A stretch of DNA of 64,000 nt from Toxonevra muliebris (lineage: Eukaryota > Arthropoda > Insecta > Diptera > Pallopteridae): assembly GCA_963691655.1 (NCBI GenBank), contig OY829326.1, forward strand, positions 101,369,340-101,433,339. The letters are read 5' to 3'. The position numbers and the translations under genes were made by a program. The notes beneath the pieces were generated by a model. That model was not told the DNA's origin, did not search any database, and saw nothing but the letters and a program-made list of their open reading frames with translations. Position 1 is the first letter of the stretch, and each line of letters starts with the position of its first letter. Of this stretch, positions 47,897 through 59,185 are shown piece after piece.

Positions 47897-48620
47897 TAGT
47901 GTTGATTCCATACCCACATAGTATCGATACTTTTACTCATTACTTGTATCGAATAAAAGTATCGATGCCACCAAAAATATCGGAAAAAAGTATCGAATTT
48001 GTACTTGTATCTAATACGCATTTAAAGAGACAAATTACACTTTTTTTAAGTGGCTGTCGAGGAGAACATTCAGGCCAGAACAGTCCATTGTGTTACCACA
48101 TGGTTGAGTCTACAGTTTACACTACTCAACACGAGTTTTTCATCATAGTTTTGAGATATTTCCACTGGAAACACTGCCAGAAAATTTATAATAGAAGGAA
48201 AACTAATCAACAGATTAAAGCTTTTTAAAATTATTTTATTTTAATGAAAAGGTTTCAATAAACATTATGTTCTACATGCATGGCCGGCAATATTTTCTAG
48301 AACTTCAATATTGTACTGAAATATTGTCATACATTGAAATATTGCAATGTGGACTGAAATATTTTGAATAATTCTGCAGTAGCATTTTGAAATATATTAT
48401 TGATTGTTGTAAAATGTTGAAAAATGATCCACAATTTTAAATATTATATAACAATATTTCAGGTTTTAAATAAATATTTTCCAAAAGTATCGAGTATCCG
48501 ATACTGACCCTTTTTCCCGCTACCAAGTAAAATACTTATGTTATAGGATCGAGTAAAAAAAGTACTTGAATCTAATGAAAAATATCGAATATTTACTTGT
48601 ATTTACTCGAATCATCACTC
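47897..48620. mobile_element. hAT-type non-autonomous insertion (724 bp) with 8-bp target duplication
   Basis: CTCTTGGC (47889-47896) and CTCCTGGC (48621-48628) flank the insertion, a 7/8 match. The ends TAGTGTTGATTCCATA and the inverse of GAGTGATGATTCGAGT are imperfect terminal inverted repeats. Subterminal AGTATCGATAC, TATCGAATA and related TATCGA words occur in both halves. There is no transposase frame. It sits inside the mariner remnant, upstream of its transposase start. Confidence 0.8.
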
Positions 48621-48756
48621 CTCCTGGCTACGTAACTTTTGCAAATGTCAAGCTATGATGCTATGTACCAACTTAACAAAAAAAAACAGAACTCAAATCG
48701 GAACAATGGGAGCGCCACACTGTGGTTATTCCGGGAACTTTTTGATCAAGGTGTTA

Positions 48757-49959
48757 TTTTTATCAATTCTTTTTTTTACCGTGAAATAGTCATAACATGA
48801 GACTGGAGAGAAATTTGTAAAGAAAATATATGTTCTGCTCAAATTTCTCTGCATAAATAAATATATGTTTGCATGCTTCAAGGGGTAATTGAGTTGTCAA
48901 ATTTCACAACACAGGAATGTATGTTAATAGCACTTTTGCCAGATTGGGGTGAATTCACCAAAAAGGAGTAATTTTTACCAATTCTTTGGAAAAAATGTAA
49001 TGAAAATTGGCTCAAAAATGTTTTTATTTTTCTATAAAAGAAAATTATACCTAGTTCGTCTAATAAAAAAATATTTTCGGAGAAATGGCGAAAAGTTACC
49101 CACTACAAATCTTGGATAGGAAAAGTTACCGATGGCAGGACGAAAGCATTTTGCAAGTCTTGTTTAATTCGTTTCAATTCTAGAAACAGCGAGATTTTTT
49201 AACTCCACCAGGTTAAAAACATCTCAATAATTTAAATGCAATTAATAATTCACCGCAACTAGAATTTTTATTTACAACAACAAACAACGCAACTACTTAA
49301 TATCAAAGTAAAATTATAATTTTTTAGTCAAACAATGTAGCGATATATTTTTTCGATAAGTTAATTTCGATTTAAACAAAAATGACAGAGCTCAAAAATA
49401 ATATCGAACGTTCTTTCTCGTTTTGTTATAAAAAATTTGTAGTAAAAACTTTATATGAAGTCTATAGCATTGTTGATGAAATTCAAAAGTGATAAATTTT
49501 CTCATAAAGTTTTAATTTCTTTATACACAAAGGAAAATTTCAGAAAATTTGTCTGGCAACAATGGTTCTAGTGAAATTCTACGCGAAACGATTTTATTAA
49601 TCATATTTTGTGCTTACTAAATGTTTAAATTAATTTATGGCGAATAAGAGGAAAGGGGTGTGGCAACCCAAAAAAAAAAAGCATTAGTCTGAAACCTTAA
49701 AACTCGCCAGGGTCTATAGGCCAGTAATTCCGGTTTCTATGTTCGCGAGTGAAAAATTTTGAACTTTTAAGTTTCAATTGCCAGATTGGGGTTAGAATTA
49801 GGCGCTTAGAATTAAACTCTGTTCGGTTGGGACATCGTCGGCTCAGAGATAGAACTCATTAAGAAACATAATTGAAAAATATATCAAAATTAATTTTAAA
49901 ATTATTTGTTTTTAAAAATTGTATTAAAATAGAGTAGGTATTTCATACACTAACTTTAT
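48757..49959. other. A+T-rich noncoding stretch with one 15-bp direct repeat
   Basis: TTGCCAGATTGGGGT occurs at 48936-48950 and again at 49778-49792. Nothing else ties the two sites together. No coding sequence was recognised. Confidence 0.4.
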
Positions 49960-51290
49960 CAAATACCTAGGAGTTATCTTTGAAACTAAGCCAAGTTGGA
50001 AAGCCAACATAAAGAGTCAAAAAGGCCTACATAACGTTATATACTTGTAAACGAATGCTCGAAAAAAAAGTGGGTTAGATCCCACTCACAAGTGGCACTC
50101 TGGTCATATATATCCACTGTGTGCAACCAGTGTGCACTACTGTTATGGCATACTGTGAGGAAGGGATATAACCAAATTAATCTAGGTAGGGTTCAAAGGT
50201 CAGCATGCATAGGCATTACATGTGCTATTCGCTCATGCCCGACGGAGGCTTTAATCGTGCTAGTAAACTTGCTTTCTATGGAACTTTATACCAAAACTTC
50301 CGCAGGCTCAAGTGCAGTCAGACTAAGTGAATGCAGGGTCCTGGACTGCCAAAAACTACGGACACTGCAGAATTCTATCACAAGTACCGAATATAATAAG
50401 CCAACATAACACTGACTACATGATACCCAAATTAAACTTCAAAAGGGCTTTGACACCTTGTTTCCAACAAGAGCAGATTGGAGAATAAAACGTGGGCGAG
50501 CTGGTTTTGAGATAGAACTCTACACCGACGGGTCAAATATGAACTGCGGGAGTCTACTCGGCACACCTCAATATTGCCGAATCTCTTAGAATCCCGAATG
50601 TAGCCAGCGTTTTCCAAGCCGAACTTGCGGCGATCAGACAAGCCTGCAAAGCACTGACCAAATTCAAAGGAGAGGTAAAGTAGCTATCTTCACAGGCAGC
50701 CAAGCGGCTATTAAGGTTCTAGACTCAGACATAATATCCTCTAGATTAGTTAACCAATGCAGGGAGTTACTCGCTACCCTAAGTCATAGGCTGGACATTA
50801 GCCTTCCTTACCCTTGCAGATAGCAGATGGGAAAAGCCTTTCCGTATGCGACATAACCAGGAAAACATGGGCAAAATTCAACCATAGTAGAACCAAGGAC
50901 CTTCTTTGTCACACCCGATCTGATGTAGCCAGACTGACTGCAGTACTGACGGGGCATTAGGCAATAGGGAACCATGCGGTCACACTGCAGAAGCTGTAAC
51001 AACCTTGAGGAAAGAAAGGCTTACCCACTTTCTCTGTCATTGCCCGGCTCTTGCTAACACCAGACTAAAATTATTCCACGAACCTTTTCTAGACGACATA
51101 ACCAAGATCTCCAAACTCGAAATTGGAAAACTCCTCCAATTACTCATTCTCACGAACTGGCTCTAGATAACAAAAAGCACATACCCATTAACAAATGAGG
51201 TTGTGGTATCAAAACTGCACTGTAGCGCTAATTGTGCTCCCTTTGTTAGAGGGATATCAAGATATCTACCCGTTTAGGATATAGAGGCAT
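49960..51290 (+). pseudogene. Non-LTR retrotransposon fragment: end of reverse transcriptase, RNase H and C-terminal region
   Basis: The 5' part reads YLGVIFETKPSWKANIKS, the conserved end of non-LTR reverse transcriptases. It is followed by the linker with LGRVQRSACIGITCAIRSCP and PTEALIVLVNLLSMELY. RNase H follows: IELYTDGSNMNCG near 50515, SVFQAELAAIRQACKAL near 50610, and an AIFTGSQAAIKVLDSD segment near 50685 where the usual Asp is Gly. The C-terminal region near 50880-51070 retains DLLCHTRSDVARL and FLCHCPALA-like pieces. Many stops and shifts separate these parts. The element is 5'-truncated and dead; it belongs to the RNase H-bearing non-LTR group, clade unresolved. Confidence 0.75.
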
Positions 51291-53109
51291 CATTGTGAAA
51301 TAATTTTGGACCCTCTTAGACGCTCAGATTTTCAGAGTCTTCGCTTTAAACCTAAGCTTGATATTACTGGATACAAAAATAAAATCTTCGCACTTGATGA
51401 TTTTTACTGATTGGTGAAAGGCCCTCAAAACGCTAACTACATTCTGTGCCTTCAGCTTCTCGCGGTCAAACAATACTTTAATCTCCTTCAATCTCAAACC
51501 GGCCGGTGATTGAACTAAGAAAACGCTAATAATAAATAGATATTATTTTTATTTACTTGAATATCTTGCTTCTGGTGCTGACTTGACGAAACGATCCATA
51601 AATTTAAACAAGCCTAATCGAGTTTACAACTAATCCGTCCTATATTTTTTCTATAGTCTGGATTAGCAGTCGAAAAATAAAAAAAAGCACACGAGGTACA
51701 CGAGGTAACCAAGAAAGATAATTATGCAAGAGTTCTGGTTGTTCAAATAATAATGCAAACCAATAGCTAAAAAAAAAATCTGTCAAATCTAAGATGCAGA
51801 GTGTTTTAATAATAAAAACCACTTCACCCACCCCCTTCCCGATAAATATTGCAGTCATTATGAATTAAAAGTCTTGTTGAAGCAATGAAAAACATTAAAC
51901 CCATTTACGGCTTTTCAGCAACCGCTAGTGGTTTTAGAAATCTAAAAAAAATCCAATAAGTTGTACCGAAAATGTAATTAATGTCAACCTCTGTGCATTT
52001 CCAACAGGGTCATTGTGAAATTTCTTATTTAATTTAGCACATAATTAATTTTAATAAAATTTAGCACACTCAGTAAGTGAGCAATAAATAGCCCAAAAAA
52101 ACGAAACCAAAATGAAACCACATTATAATTTGAAATTTTTATTTACAACACTTCATCATTGACCATTTGTCCACCTTCTTTGTCACATAAACAACGGCAA
52201 AACAGTAAAACAAAAACAAAACAAAAACTAGTCCGACGAATGTACTTGCCACCAAGCAATAGCCCAGCAACCAAAAGCAACCATTATTACTATTGCAATC
52301 ATCCCAAACTGTCTGCGTTTGTCACTCACTCATTTAGTCAGTCACTCACTTAACTTGTTGTGTTATTTGCGTCTGTTGATTGCTCCATCATCCTAACGCC
52401 CATACACCAACAACCAGCACAGCACCATCAATATTTCCAACTAGTTATTACCACTGGTGCTGCTACTTACTCCACATATTGCTGGTGCTGCTGCTGCTGT
52501 TGTCCATAGAGGAAAAACAGTTGCGACACTTGGCTCAAAAATAAACCAAAAATTGGCAATAACACCAGCAGCAACCAGCAGCAATGGCAGCGTGTGTTGC
52601 CGGTTTTGAAAAAATTACTGCTGCTGCAACTGGTTGCACACGTTAAGCGCCCAATCCACTAATCGCACCGTCACATATTTTAAGCAAATTGTTTGTTGCT
52701 TTTCTACTTAAAATAGTAATAAAAATATTACTGATTTTTTTTTGGGTAGTAGTTACCTACTGTTGTTTGTTTGCTTGGTTCAAATAAGTATAAATTATGA
52801 ATGAAATTTACGGTACTCTCAAGAAAAAAAAATAAGTGTATAAAAATAATAAACAGCCTATTTTTTTCTTCTTCTTATTATTATTCTACTTGTGTTGAAA
52901 CTACCTCTTCATGTGTTTGTTTTTGATTTTTCTGTTTGTTGGTGTGAAGGTTTCAAATATGGTTGCGCATGCGTGCCGTGTGCGCATATCCGGTTCAATA
53001 TAAACAATTTTGTTGGTATCTTTTATTTTATTTTTTTTTATTGTTTTCATATTTACGTTTTTTATGTATATTAATTTTTGCGTTTTTTTTTTCTTTTCCT
53101 TTTTTTCAG
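51291..53109. other. Noncoding stretch, probably intron upstream of the first kinase exon
   Basis: CTGCTGCTGCTGTTG runs near 52485-52500 and CAGCAGCAACCAGCAGCAA near 52565 are visible. The stretch ends in a strong polypyrimidine tract and CAG at 53107-53109. Confidence 0.5.
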
Positions 53110-53322
53110 AGGCAAATTTGCTGCTGTACGTCGCGCCATTCATAAAAAAACTGGCGTACACTTTGCAGCGAAATTTCTAAAACGTCGGCGACGCGCACAA
53201 TCTTCGGATAAGGAAATCAAACATGAGATTGCTGTTCTAATGCTGTGCGATGGCGCGGATAATATTGTTAAATTGAATGCTGTGCATGAATCACGCGCGG
53301 ATACAGCGCTACTACTCGAATT
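53110..53322 (+). CDS. Drak: Drak-like kinase exon: N-lobe
   Basis: The acceptor CAG at 53107-53109 follows a long T tract. The donor GTAAGT starts at 53323. The exon opens with the last base of an Arg codon and encodes GKFAAVRRAIHKKTG through TALLLE. It carries the catalytic Lys (AAKFLK) and the C-helix Glu (KHEIAV). It ends two bases into a Leu codon completed by the A at 56810. An intact upstream exon must supply the first glycines of the nucleotide-binding loop. Confidence 0.93.
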
Positions 53323-56300
53323 GTAAGTATTCAGATCATAAAATATTATAAAAGAAAAACTATTTGAATCCCATCTACCTATAATTCACTAAAGAGCTTA
53401 TAGCGGTGTAGGCCTAAAGTTTAGCTAATGTTGGGCAATATTCATTCTCTCGTAGATTCAATTTGTCCCAGAGGAGTTTGATGTTTGATTCACGTTGGTA
53501 GGCTGCTGGACTCATAACATGACTTTCAGTTGTTTTAGATGTTCTAAGCTTTTTAAACTCTAAAGTCCTTACATGTATGTTACGGATTATGGTGATGTTG
53601 AAAAGTGATGCTAAGATCAATGAGTAGTGTTCCGCAAATGGATCTGTACTCTGAGGCTGAGATCAGTAGCATTTCATTAAAATATGACATCTCACTGTTA
53701 TCATTAGATGAAAATATTCACTATTGACTAGTATGGGAAAATTACCCTACAAAGGCCTATTTTGGGGCTGTTGAAACTTAAAAACTCAATTTTTGCCAGA
53801 TAAATTGAAATTAAATTGAGTTTAGAAATAAAACCCTCTCTTTGGATCTGCAAGTGATTGTATTTAAACATCAGTTTCATAAAAATGAATTATTGATATT
53901 TCATCCCCATGATGACCCTCAACCCCCCCTCCCTCCTGAATTCAACAAGCGGCTTCAAACGGTTTGAAGATATTGACCTAGCCTCTACCATCTTATCAAA
54001 CACTGTGGTGTATTCCAGGATATATAAAATATCAAGCGTGCTAGCTAGAAAGAAATAGCGACATTATTCGGAGGCCTAGAGCGAGCTTTTTGGTCTCTCT
54101 TCCCTGGCTTTGCTTTGTTAATTTGTGGTACATAAGAAAAATGATCCATTCCAAATGCAAATGCCGACCCTTTCCGTGAAATCGAAAAGGCAATTCATTT
54201 CAAGATGTAAGTGATAGATTTTTGTCGGAAAATATATATTAAAAGTTGAACAAAATTATTGTACCTCCTCTATCTAGTTAGTTTCAGAAGAGTTAGATGT
54301 TTCCGATGTTCTAAACTTAATGAAACCTCGTTAAATATATTTAACGTACGTTTTAGATCAGTAAGAGTTGATCTATAACGATTATATTTCAGAAATATGA
54401 CCCATTGATAATTACGTAATATACAGGGTGTCAATCGTAAAGTGACGCACACATTTCAGCAGTTATTTTCAAAAGGACGTACTTCCATTAAGTACAATTA
54501 AGTGTTAACATTGCTGAATATATAAGCATTCATTTGAACCCCACCTCATTCAATATAACCTCCTTTAGCCTGCACACATGCCTTCAATCGATCCGGAAAT
54601 CGTAGGACTGTTCGCCGCAGGACTTCCTGATCAATTTCAGTCCAGGCTTTCTCTAATGAATTTGTCAGCGACTCCAGACTGTGGTGTTGAGATGCACAAG
54701 CCTTACTCTCTAAAATACTCCAAATAGAGTAGTCCATTGGATTCAAGTCTGGGGCCATTCTTGAGATGTTATGAATCCAGAAAAATTGTCTTTTATCCAT
54801 GTTTGCGTTAATTTTGCCATGTGGGAAGGTGCAGAATCTTGCTGGAAAGTCCAGTTTTCATTTCCAATTGTATCTTGGGCCCAGGGAAGAACATGTTCAT
54901 TTAAAATGCTCCGATAAACAACCTGACCAATTTTAACACCCTCTTCAACGAATATTAGAGGGGTTCTGGCATTAGCGGAAACTCCAGCCCATACCATAAC
55001 GGAAGCTGGCTTTTGAACTCGGCCAACAGTCCTATTTTGTTGCGATGATGATGTTAGCCACATTCGGTCATTTTGCGCATTGAAATGTTGTTCAACCGTG
55101 AAAATTTTTTCATCTGTAAACCAGATATTTTCAACATTTTTTAACACGGAGGAGCGTAGCAACGCCTTGCATCTTTGCAGTCGCAAATCTTTCTTTTTTA
55201 TGTGTCAGATCTTGAGCTTTTCGGAGCTTGTACGGCTTAAAATTAAGCTTTGATTTTGCAATGATTCGCACTGTTTCACGGTTTACTCCCACTTCCTTAG
55301 CGATTTTTCTCATTGAGCGCCTTGGATTTCGCTTGATTCGTTTAGGAATTTTTTCTGTTAAACCAGTAGTGGCAACTGTTGAAAATTTTCCCCGGTCTCT
55401 ATCTCCAAAACCCCCAGTTTCATTATATCGAATAATAGCTCGGTCTACCGTACGACTTGACAAATTTAAAGCCTTTGCAATTTGACGGCTACTATAATTT
55501 GCCAAATGAAATTTCATAATTTCACGACGAATATTTTCCTTGTCTATTTTTATGGAAATTTCAAAATGTAATAACAAAAGTTCAAATGAAATTAAAAGCA
55601 AAGCCAATGATGAATGAATTTGCTTTTAAAATTAAAGTAACGGTAAATGGCAAAGCTTGCTGCAGAGTATTAAACTTGCGTCACTTCACAATTGTCACCC
55701 TGTATAATCTGAACTGAAATTAGAACAATCCGAAAAATCTCTGCATCTTACCACACATTCTAGTGTTCCAAAATATCTCGCAGTAGTAGGAAATTAAAAA
55801 GCCGACAATCAAGCTGGAAGGAGGTAGTCACATTCTTTGAAGGCCCTGAATATTTTTGAGGCAGCACTCAGAAATAAGAAAATTTTTAAAGGCCATAACC
55901 AGAAGAATAAAATTGTATTTTTTTTTTTTTTTAAATATATTTTCGTATTGCATGAGCAATAGGCTTATTGTGCATGCAAATTAATGCAACTCTGCGCTTA
56001 CATGCTGAATTTGGAAAACGCGAAAGGTGGTCCCGGCTCGGGAGTCTTCTGTTCACATGCGTTTTGAATTGAAAGAAGTTGGTTGCTTACTTTAAGAAGG
56101 AAAGAAGAAATAAAAAAAAGTGGTTTTTAAAAAAATATTTTTCCATTTAATTGCCATTGTGTCTGAAAAGGAGCTCGATGCCGAAACAAAATTATACGAA
56201 AATTGTGCAAAACCAATCGTTTTGTTTTTTTTTGTTACTCAGCACTCCTCTCTGGCTTTACAAATGTGTGGAACATTTAAAACTACTTCACAAACTGAAT

Positions 56301-59185
56301 CCAATTCAAATACTAATAATTTTTTCATAAATCAAGCATAGCAGAAACTTTTTTAGAGAACTGGTTAGTAGAATAGTTACAATGGGAGGGCTCAAGTTGG
56401 AGGTACAGCGATTCAAGCTTGATTGAGATACGTGTTCTAATCGTGTTCTTATTTCTTGAGTACAAACTGGATGCGGTACTCTTAAAAAAGGATCAGGTGC
56501 AATAAAAAAAAAGTAACTTAAAATTTTTTTATTTTTTTCTTTTTTACTACAAAGTTTAAATCATTCAAACCCATTCTTTCTCCGGTAATCACTCTGTAAT
56601 CCAACTGTGCTCCAAAAATCTTTGAACAGTTTTAAAAAAGGTTAAATTTCTTCTTTTTTTTTTTTGAATAGTTTAACCTCTTTTTCTTTTTGTTCATGAT
56701 ACAGGGTCTTGAGCTTTTTTGTAGGTCTTTATATTTCATCTCCTACATCAAATCTCTCATCTCTCATGCATTACTAATATGTCCCATTTTTCCCTTCGTA
56801 TTCTTTAAGAGCGACTGGTGGCGAATTGCAAACATTTCTGGACAATGAAGAATGCCTCAGTGAGGCACAGGCGCGTATATGCATGCGCGAAGTACTTAAA
56901 GCTTTGCAATTTTTGCATAAGCGTTCGATTGCACATTTAGATTTAAAGCCACAGAATATTTTGCTCACGGGTGAGCGTATCGAAGGTAAGGAGAATAACT
57001 ACAACAGCAACACAAAATCAGTTAAATAAAATAAATTTTATTATTTCACTTGCAGATGGCTTGAAACTGTGCGATTTTGGGATTTCACGCGTTGTTGCCG
57101 AGGGCACCAATGTGCGTGAGATTGTCGGCACACCGGACTATGTTGCTCCCGAGGTATTACAATATGAGCCACTCTCATTGCTGACAGACATTTGGTCCGT
57201 GGGCGTTTTGACGTATGTGCTGCTGTCGGGTTTCTCACCGTTTGGCGGTGAAACAAAGCAGGAAACCTTTCTTAATATATCACAATGTGCGCTGACATTT
57301 CCGGATAAACTTTTTGGAGGTGTATCCTCTGCAGCAATTGACTTTATGCGACGTGCATTGCGAATTAAGCCAAAGTAAGTAGAAAGGATTTTATTTTTTT
57401 TTTGTTGGAAATTCAATTGCTAATGTTGTTACTGTTGTTATTGTTTTTTATAGTGATCGCATGACCGCTGCAGGATGTCTCGAGCACATTTGGCTAAAAG
57501 ACGAATGTTCCATCGATAGACAAATCTTTAATAATATTGCAAAGAAGACAGCAAAAACAAGAGATGTTGACGAAGAAGAAATGGCACACGACCACGTCGA
57601 TGACTGTGACGACGACGATGACGACGACTGTGACGTTGAAGTAGAAGTCGAAGATTGCGACGAGAGCATTGAAGTTGAAAACGATGAAGAAGAGGAGGAG
57701 GAGGAGACCGATGATAATAATGCACTATTAATAGTGGATGGTGATGAAATCGATGACGAAGAGGATCAGGAGACAGATGACAATAATGCTCTGGTGATTT
57801 TGAATGGCAGCAACAAAATGGATTCATCAGATGCGGAACAGGAGAATCAACAACATATTGAAAGCAATGGCAAGGTAGCGCACAACAATACCACAGCAAC
57901 AACAAATGGCTCTATAGCAACAAAATATACAAATGGCACAAACTCCAAATCTCCAAATACAACAACAATGCAAACAACAACAGCAATTGTAACAGTGCCA
58001 GCAATGCGTGCCACAACCATACCACTTTTTAATAATGCACTACTTCAGCATCAACAACAACAACAACCATTGCTAGTAGCGCGCCGCCACTCATCGGATT
58101 CCAATAAAGAGAATACATTTTTGGCAACCAAGAAAATTCTGCCTTCGATGAGCAACAAGAAGGCAATGGCAACTGCCACCGCCGCCACATCCACAGCAAC
58201 AGCAACCATAATTATTGCACCACCAACTGAGTCAACAACATCAACGCCGTCATCAGTGACAACAACATCATCGAATATTGTCGCCACAATCACACTGCCA
58301 AATGGCGGTGGTAGCACCAGCAGCAGCAATGGTAATGATAAGAATGCTACCTCAGCTGCAATCGCAGCAGCAGCACAATGTTTTTTCCCCGATGCACCAA
58401 CCACACCCAAAGTAATTCGTAAAGCACCAACAACCGATACATCACCAACATCAGTTAAAGCTCTGGTTAAGAAATTCCAACTTGAGGGTAATAATTGTGA
58501 GAAATCACCGCCACATCTAAAAGAAACACAAACAACAAATCACCAACAACAACAACACACAAACGGCATAACTCATAATGGTGTTAGCCGAAAATCAACA
58601 ACATCATCATCAACAGCAAACGGAAAAATTAGCGTAAAATCATTGGAGAAACAATGCACAATTGTCGAACAAAATAAGAAAATGAACAACAATAATAGCA
58701 ATCATCATCATATCAGCAGCAACATGCATCATTCGAGCATTAGTAATGGTGGACGTCGTTCATCGGAACCAATAACTGCAGTGCATAAAAAATTACTACC
58801 CACTTCACCGACAGTGGCCGCATCTGCCACAGTACCAGTAGCAGCAACAAATATTACCAGCTATAAATCAACTAGTGTTTATTGTTTAACATGCGGTACG
58901 ACCAGCAGCACCATAACCACCACTGGATGCAGGCATTCAGGGTCGGGAGCAGGGGCGACGTCAGCGACGACGACAAATGGCAGTAACAATTCCACAGCAT
59001 CATCCTCACCAACAACAACAACAACAACAGCTAATGGCAGTAGTAGTACATCAGCTGCTGCTATTCTTCTTAGTAATCATCAACAATTGCAACAGCATCA
59101 TCATCATCACCACCATCATCATCATCATCATGTTGCCAAAAATGCCGCAAACAATTTAAGCTTGGATCATGGTATCATTTGTTAG
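53110..59185 (+). CDS. Drak: Drak-like serine/threonine kinase (DAP-kinase-related), four 3' exons
   Basis: Joined exons 53110-53322, 56810-56985, 57056-57374 and 57454-59185 give 813 codons with consistent phases. They encode a DAPK-family kinase. The order is GKFAAVRR (rest of the glycine loop), AAKFLKRRRR (catalytic Lys), KHEIAVL (C-helix Glu), IAHLDLKPQNILL (catalytic loop), LCDFGISR (metal-binding Asp), GTPDYVAPEV (activation-segment end) and DIWSVGVLTYVLLSGFSPF. HLD in place of HRD is typical of DAP kinases. In Drosophila, Drak phosphorylates myosin regulatory light chain and controls actomyosin contractility; that role is transferred by family. A 550-residue low-complexity tail follows. 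The 5' end, including the start codon, was not found; 30037-30130 is a candidate. A maT transposon lies in the first visible intron. Confidence 0.93.
54424..55702 (-). mobile_element. maT-type (DD37D) transposon, copy 3, in a kinase intron
   Basis: This 1279-bp element has ends CAGGGTGTCAATCGTAAAGT and the inverse of CAGGGTGACAATTGTGAAGT, flanked by TA (54422-54423, 55703-55704). It is close to copies 1 and 2, but both termini carry single changes (GTCA for GACA; TGAAG for TAAAG). Confidence 0.92.
54546..55547 (-). pseudogene. maT (DD37D) transposase, lost start, frameshift and catalytic deletion
   Basis: The start codon of the other copies is ATA here (55545-55547). The DNA-binding half is readable to KAQDLTH, where one extra base near 55200 shifts the frame. 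The middle continues with FTDEKIFTVEQ and FQQDSAPSH. A short deletion near 54755 removes the PPYS segment of the last catalytic block and shifts the frame again. The C-terminal part (LEKAWTEIDQEVLRRTVLRF) is open through the codon that is TGA in copies 1 and 2. The copy is dead but keeps the presumed ancestral CGA at that site. Confidence 0.88.
56810..56985 (+). CDS. Drak: Drak-like kinase exon: hinge to catalytic loop
   Basis: The acceptor AAG is at 56807-56809 and the donor is GTAAGG at 56986. Encodes ATGGELQTFLDNEECLSEAQ and onward through the catalytic loop HLDLKPQNILLTGERIE. The acceptor lacks the usual C or T before AG, so splicing rests on the upstream T-rich tract; the alternative AG two bases downstream would break the frame. 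Confidence 0.93.
57056..57374 (+). CDS. Drak: Drak-like kinase exon: DFG to C-lobe
   Basis: Follows a 70-bp intron (56986-57055). Encodes DGLKLCDFGISRVV, the activation segment GTPDYVAPEV, and the C-lobe through FMRRALRIKP. It ends two bases into an Asn codon completed by the next exon (KPNDRM). The donor is GTAAGT. The translated sequence is free of lesions. Confidence 0.95.
57454..59185 (+). CDS. Drak: Drak-like kinase last exon: end of kinase domain and low-complexity tail
   Basis: After a 79-bp intron it encodes NDRMTAAGCLEHIWLKDECS, the end of the kinase domain. An acidic block of Asp/Glu runs (57570-57790) follows, then a long Asn/Thr/Ser/Gln/Ala-rich region from CAA, CAG and ACA repeats. 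A conserved-looking island (TSPTSVKALVKKFQLEGN, 58448-58500) stands out. Near the end is a run of 12 His (59095-59131). The stop TAG is at 59183-59185. The frame is open for 574 codons from the first internal Met, which argues for a real protein despite its composition. Confidence 0.93.

Larger units (their letters stand above)
47128..48754 (-). mobile_element. Internally deleted mariner (DD34D) element interrupted by a hAT insertion
   Basis: The ends ACACCTTGATCAAAAAGTTC (47128) and its exact inverse (to 48754), continuing into CCGGAAT, are 27-bp terminal inverted repeats flanked by TA (47126-47127, 48755-48756). Removing the 724-bp hAT insertion and one target copy leaves about 895 bp, short of the usual 1.3 kb, because the middle of the transposase gene is missing. 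Confidence 0.9.
53323..56809 (+). other. Kinase intron of 3487 bp containing a maT transposon
   Basis: Bounded by GTAAGT and a TTCTTTAAG acceptor. The maT copy 3 (54424-55702) lies inside on the opposite strand. Apart from that element, the intron is unremarkable A+T-rich sequence. Confidence 0.85.

Noticed and set aside
57528..58410. Antisense frames opposite the kinase tail
   Set aside because: They are shadows of the repeat-rich last exon; the sense frame continues a recognised kinase domain with correct splicing.
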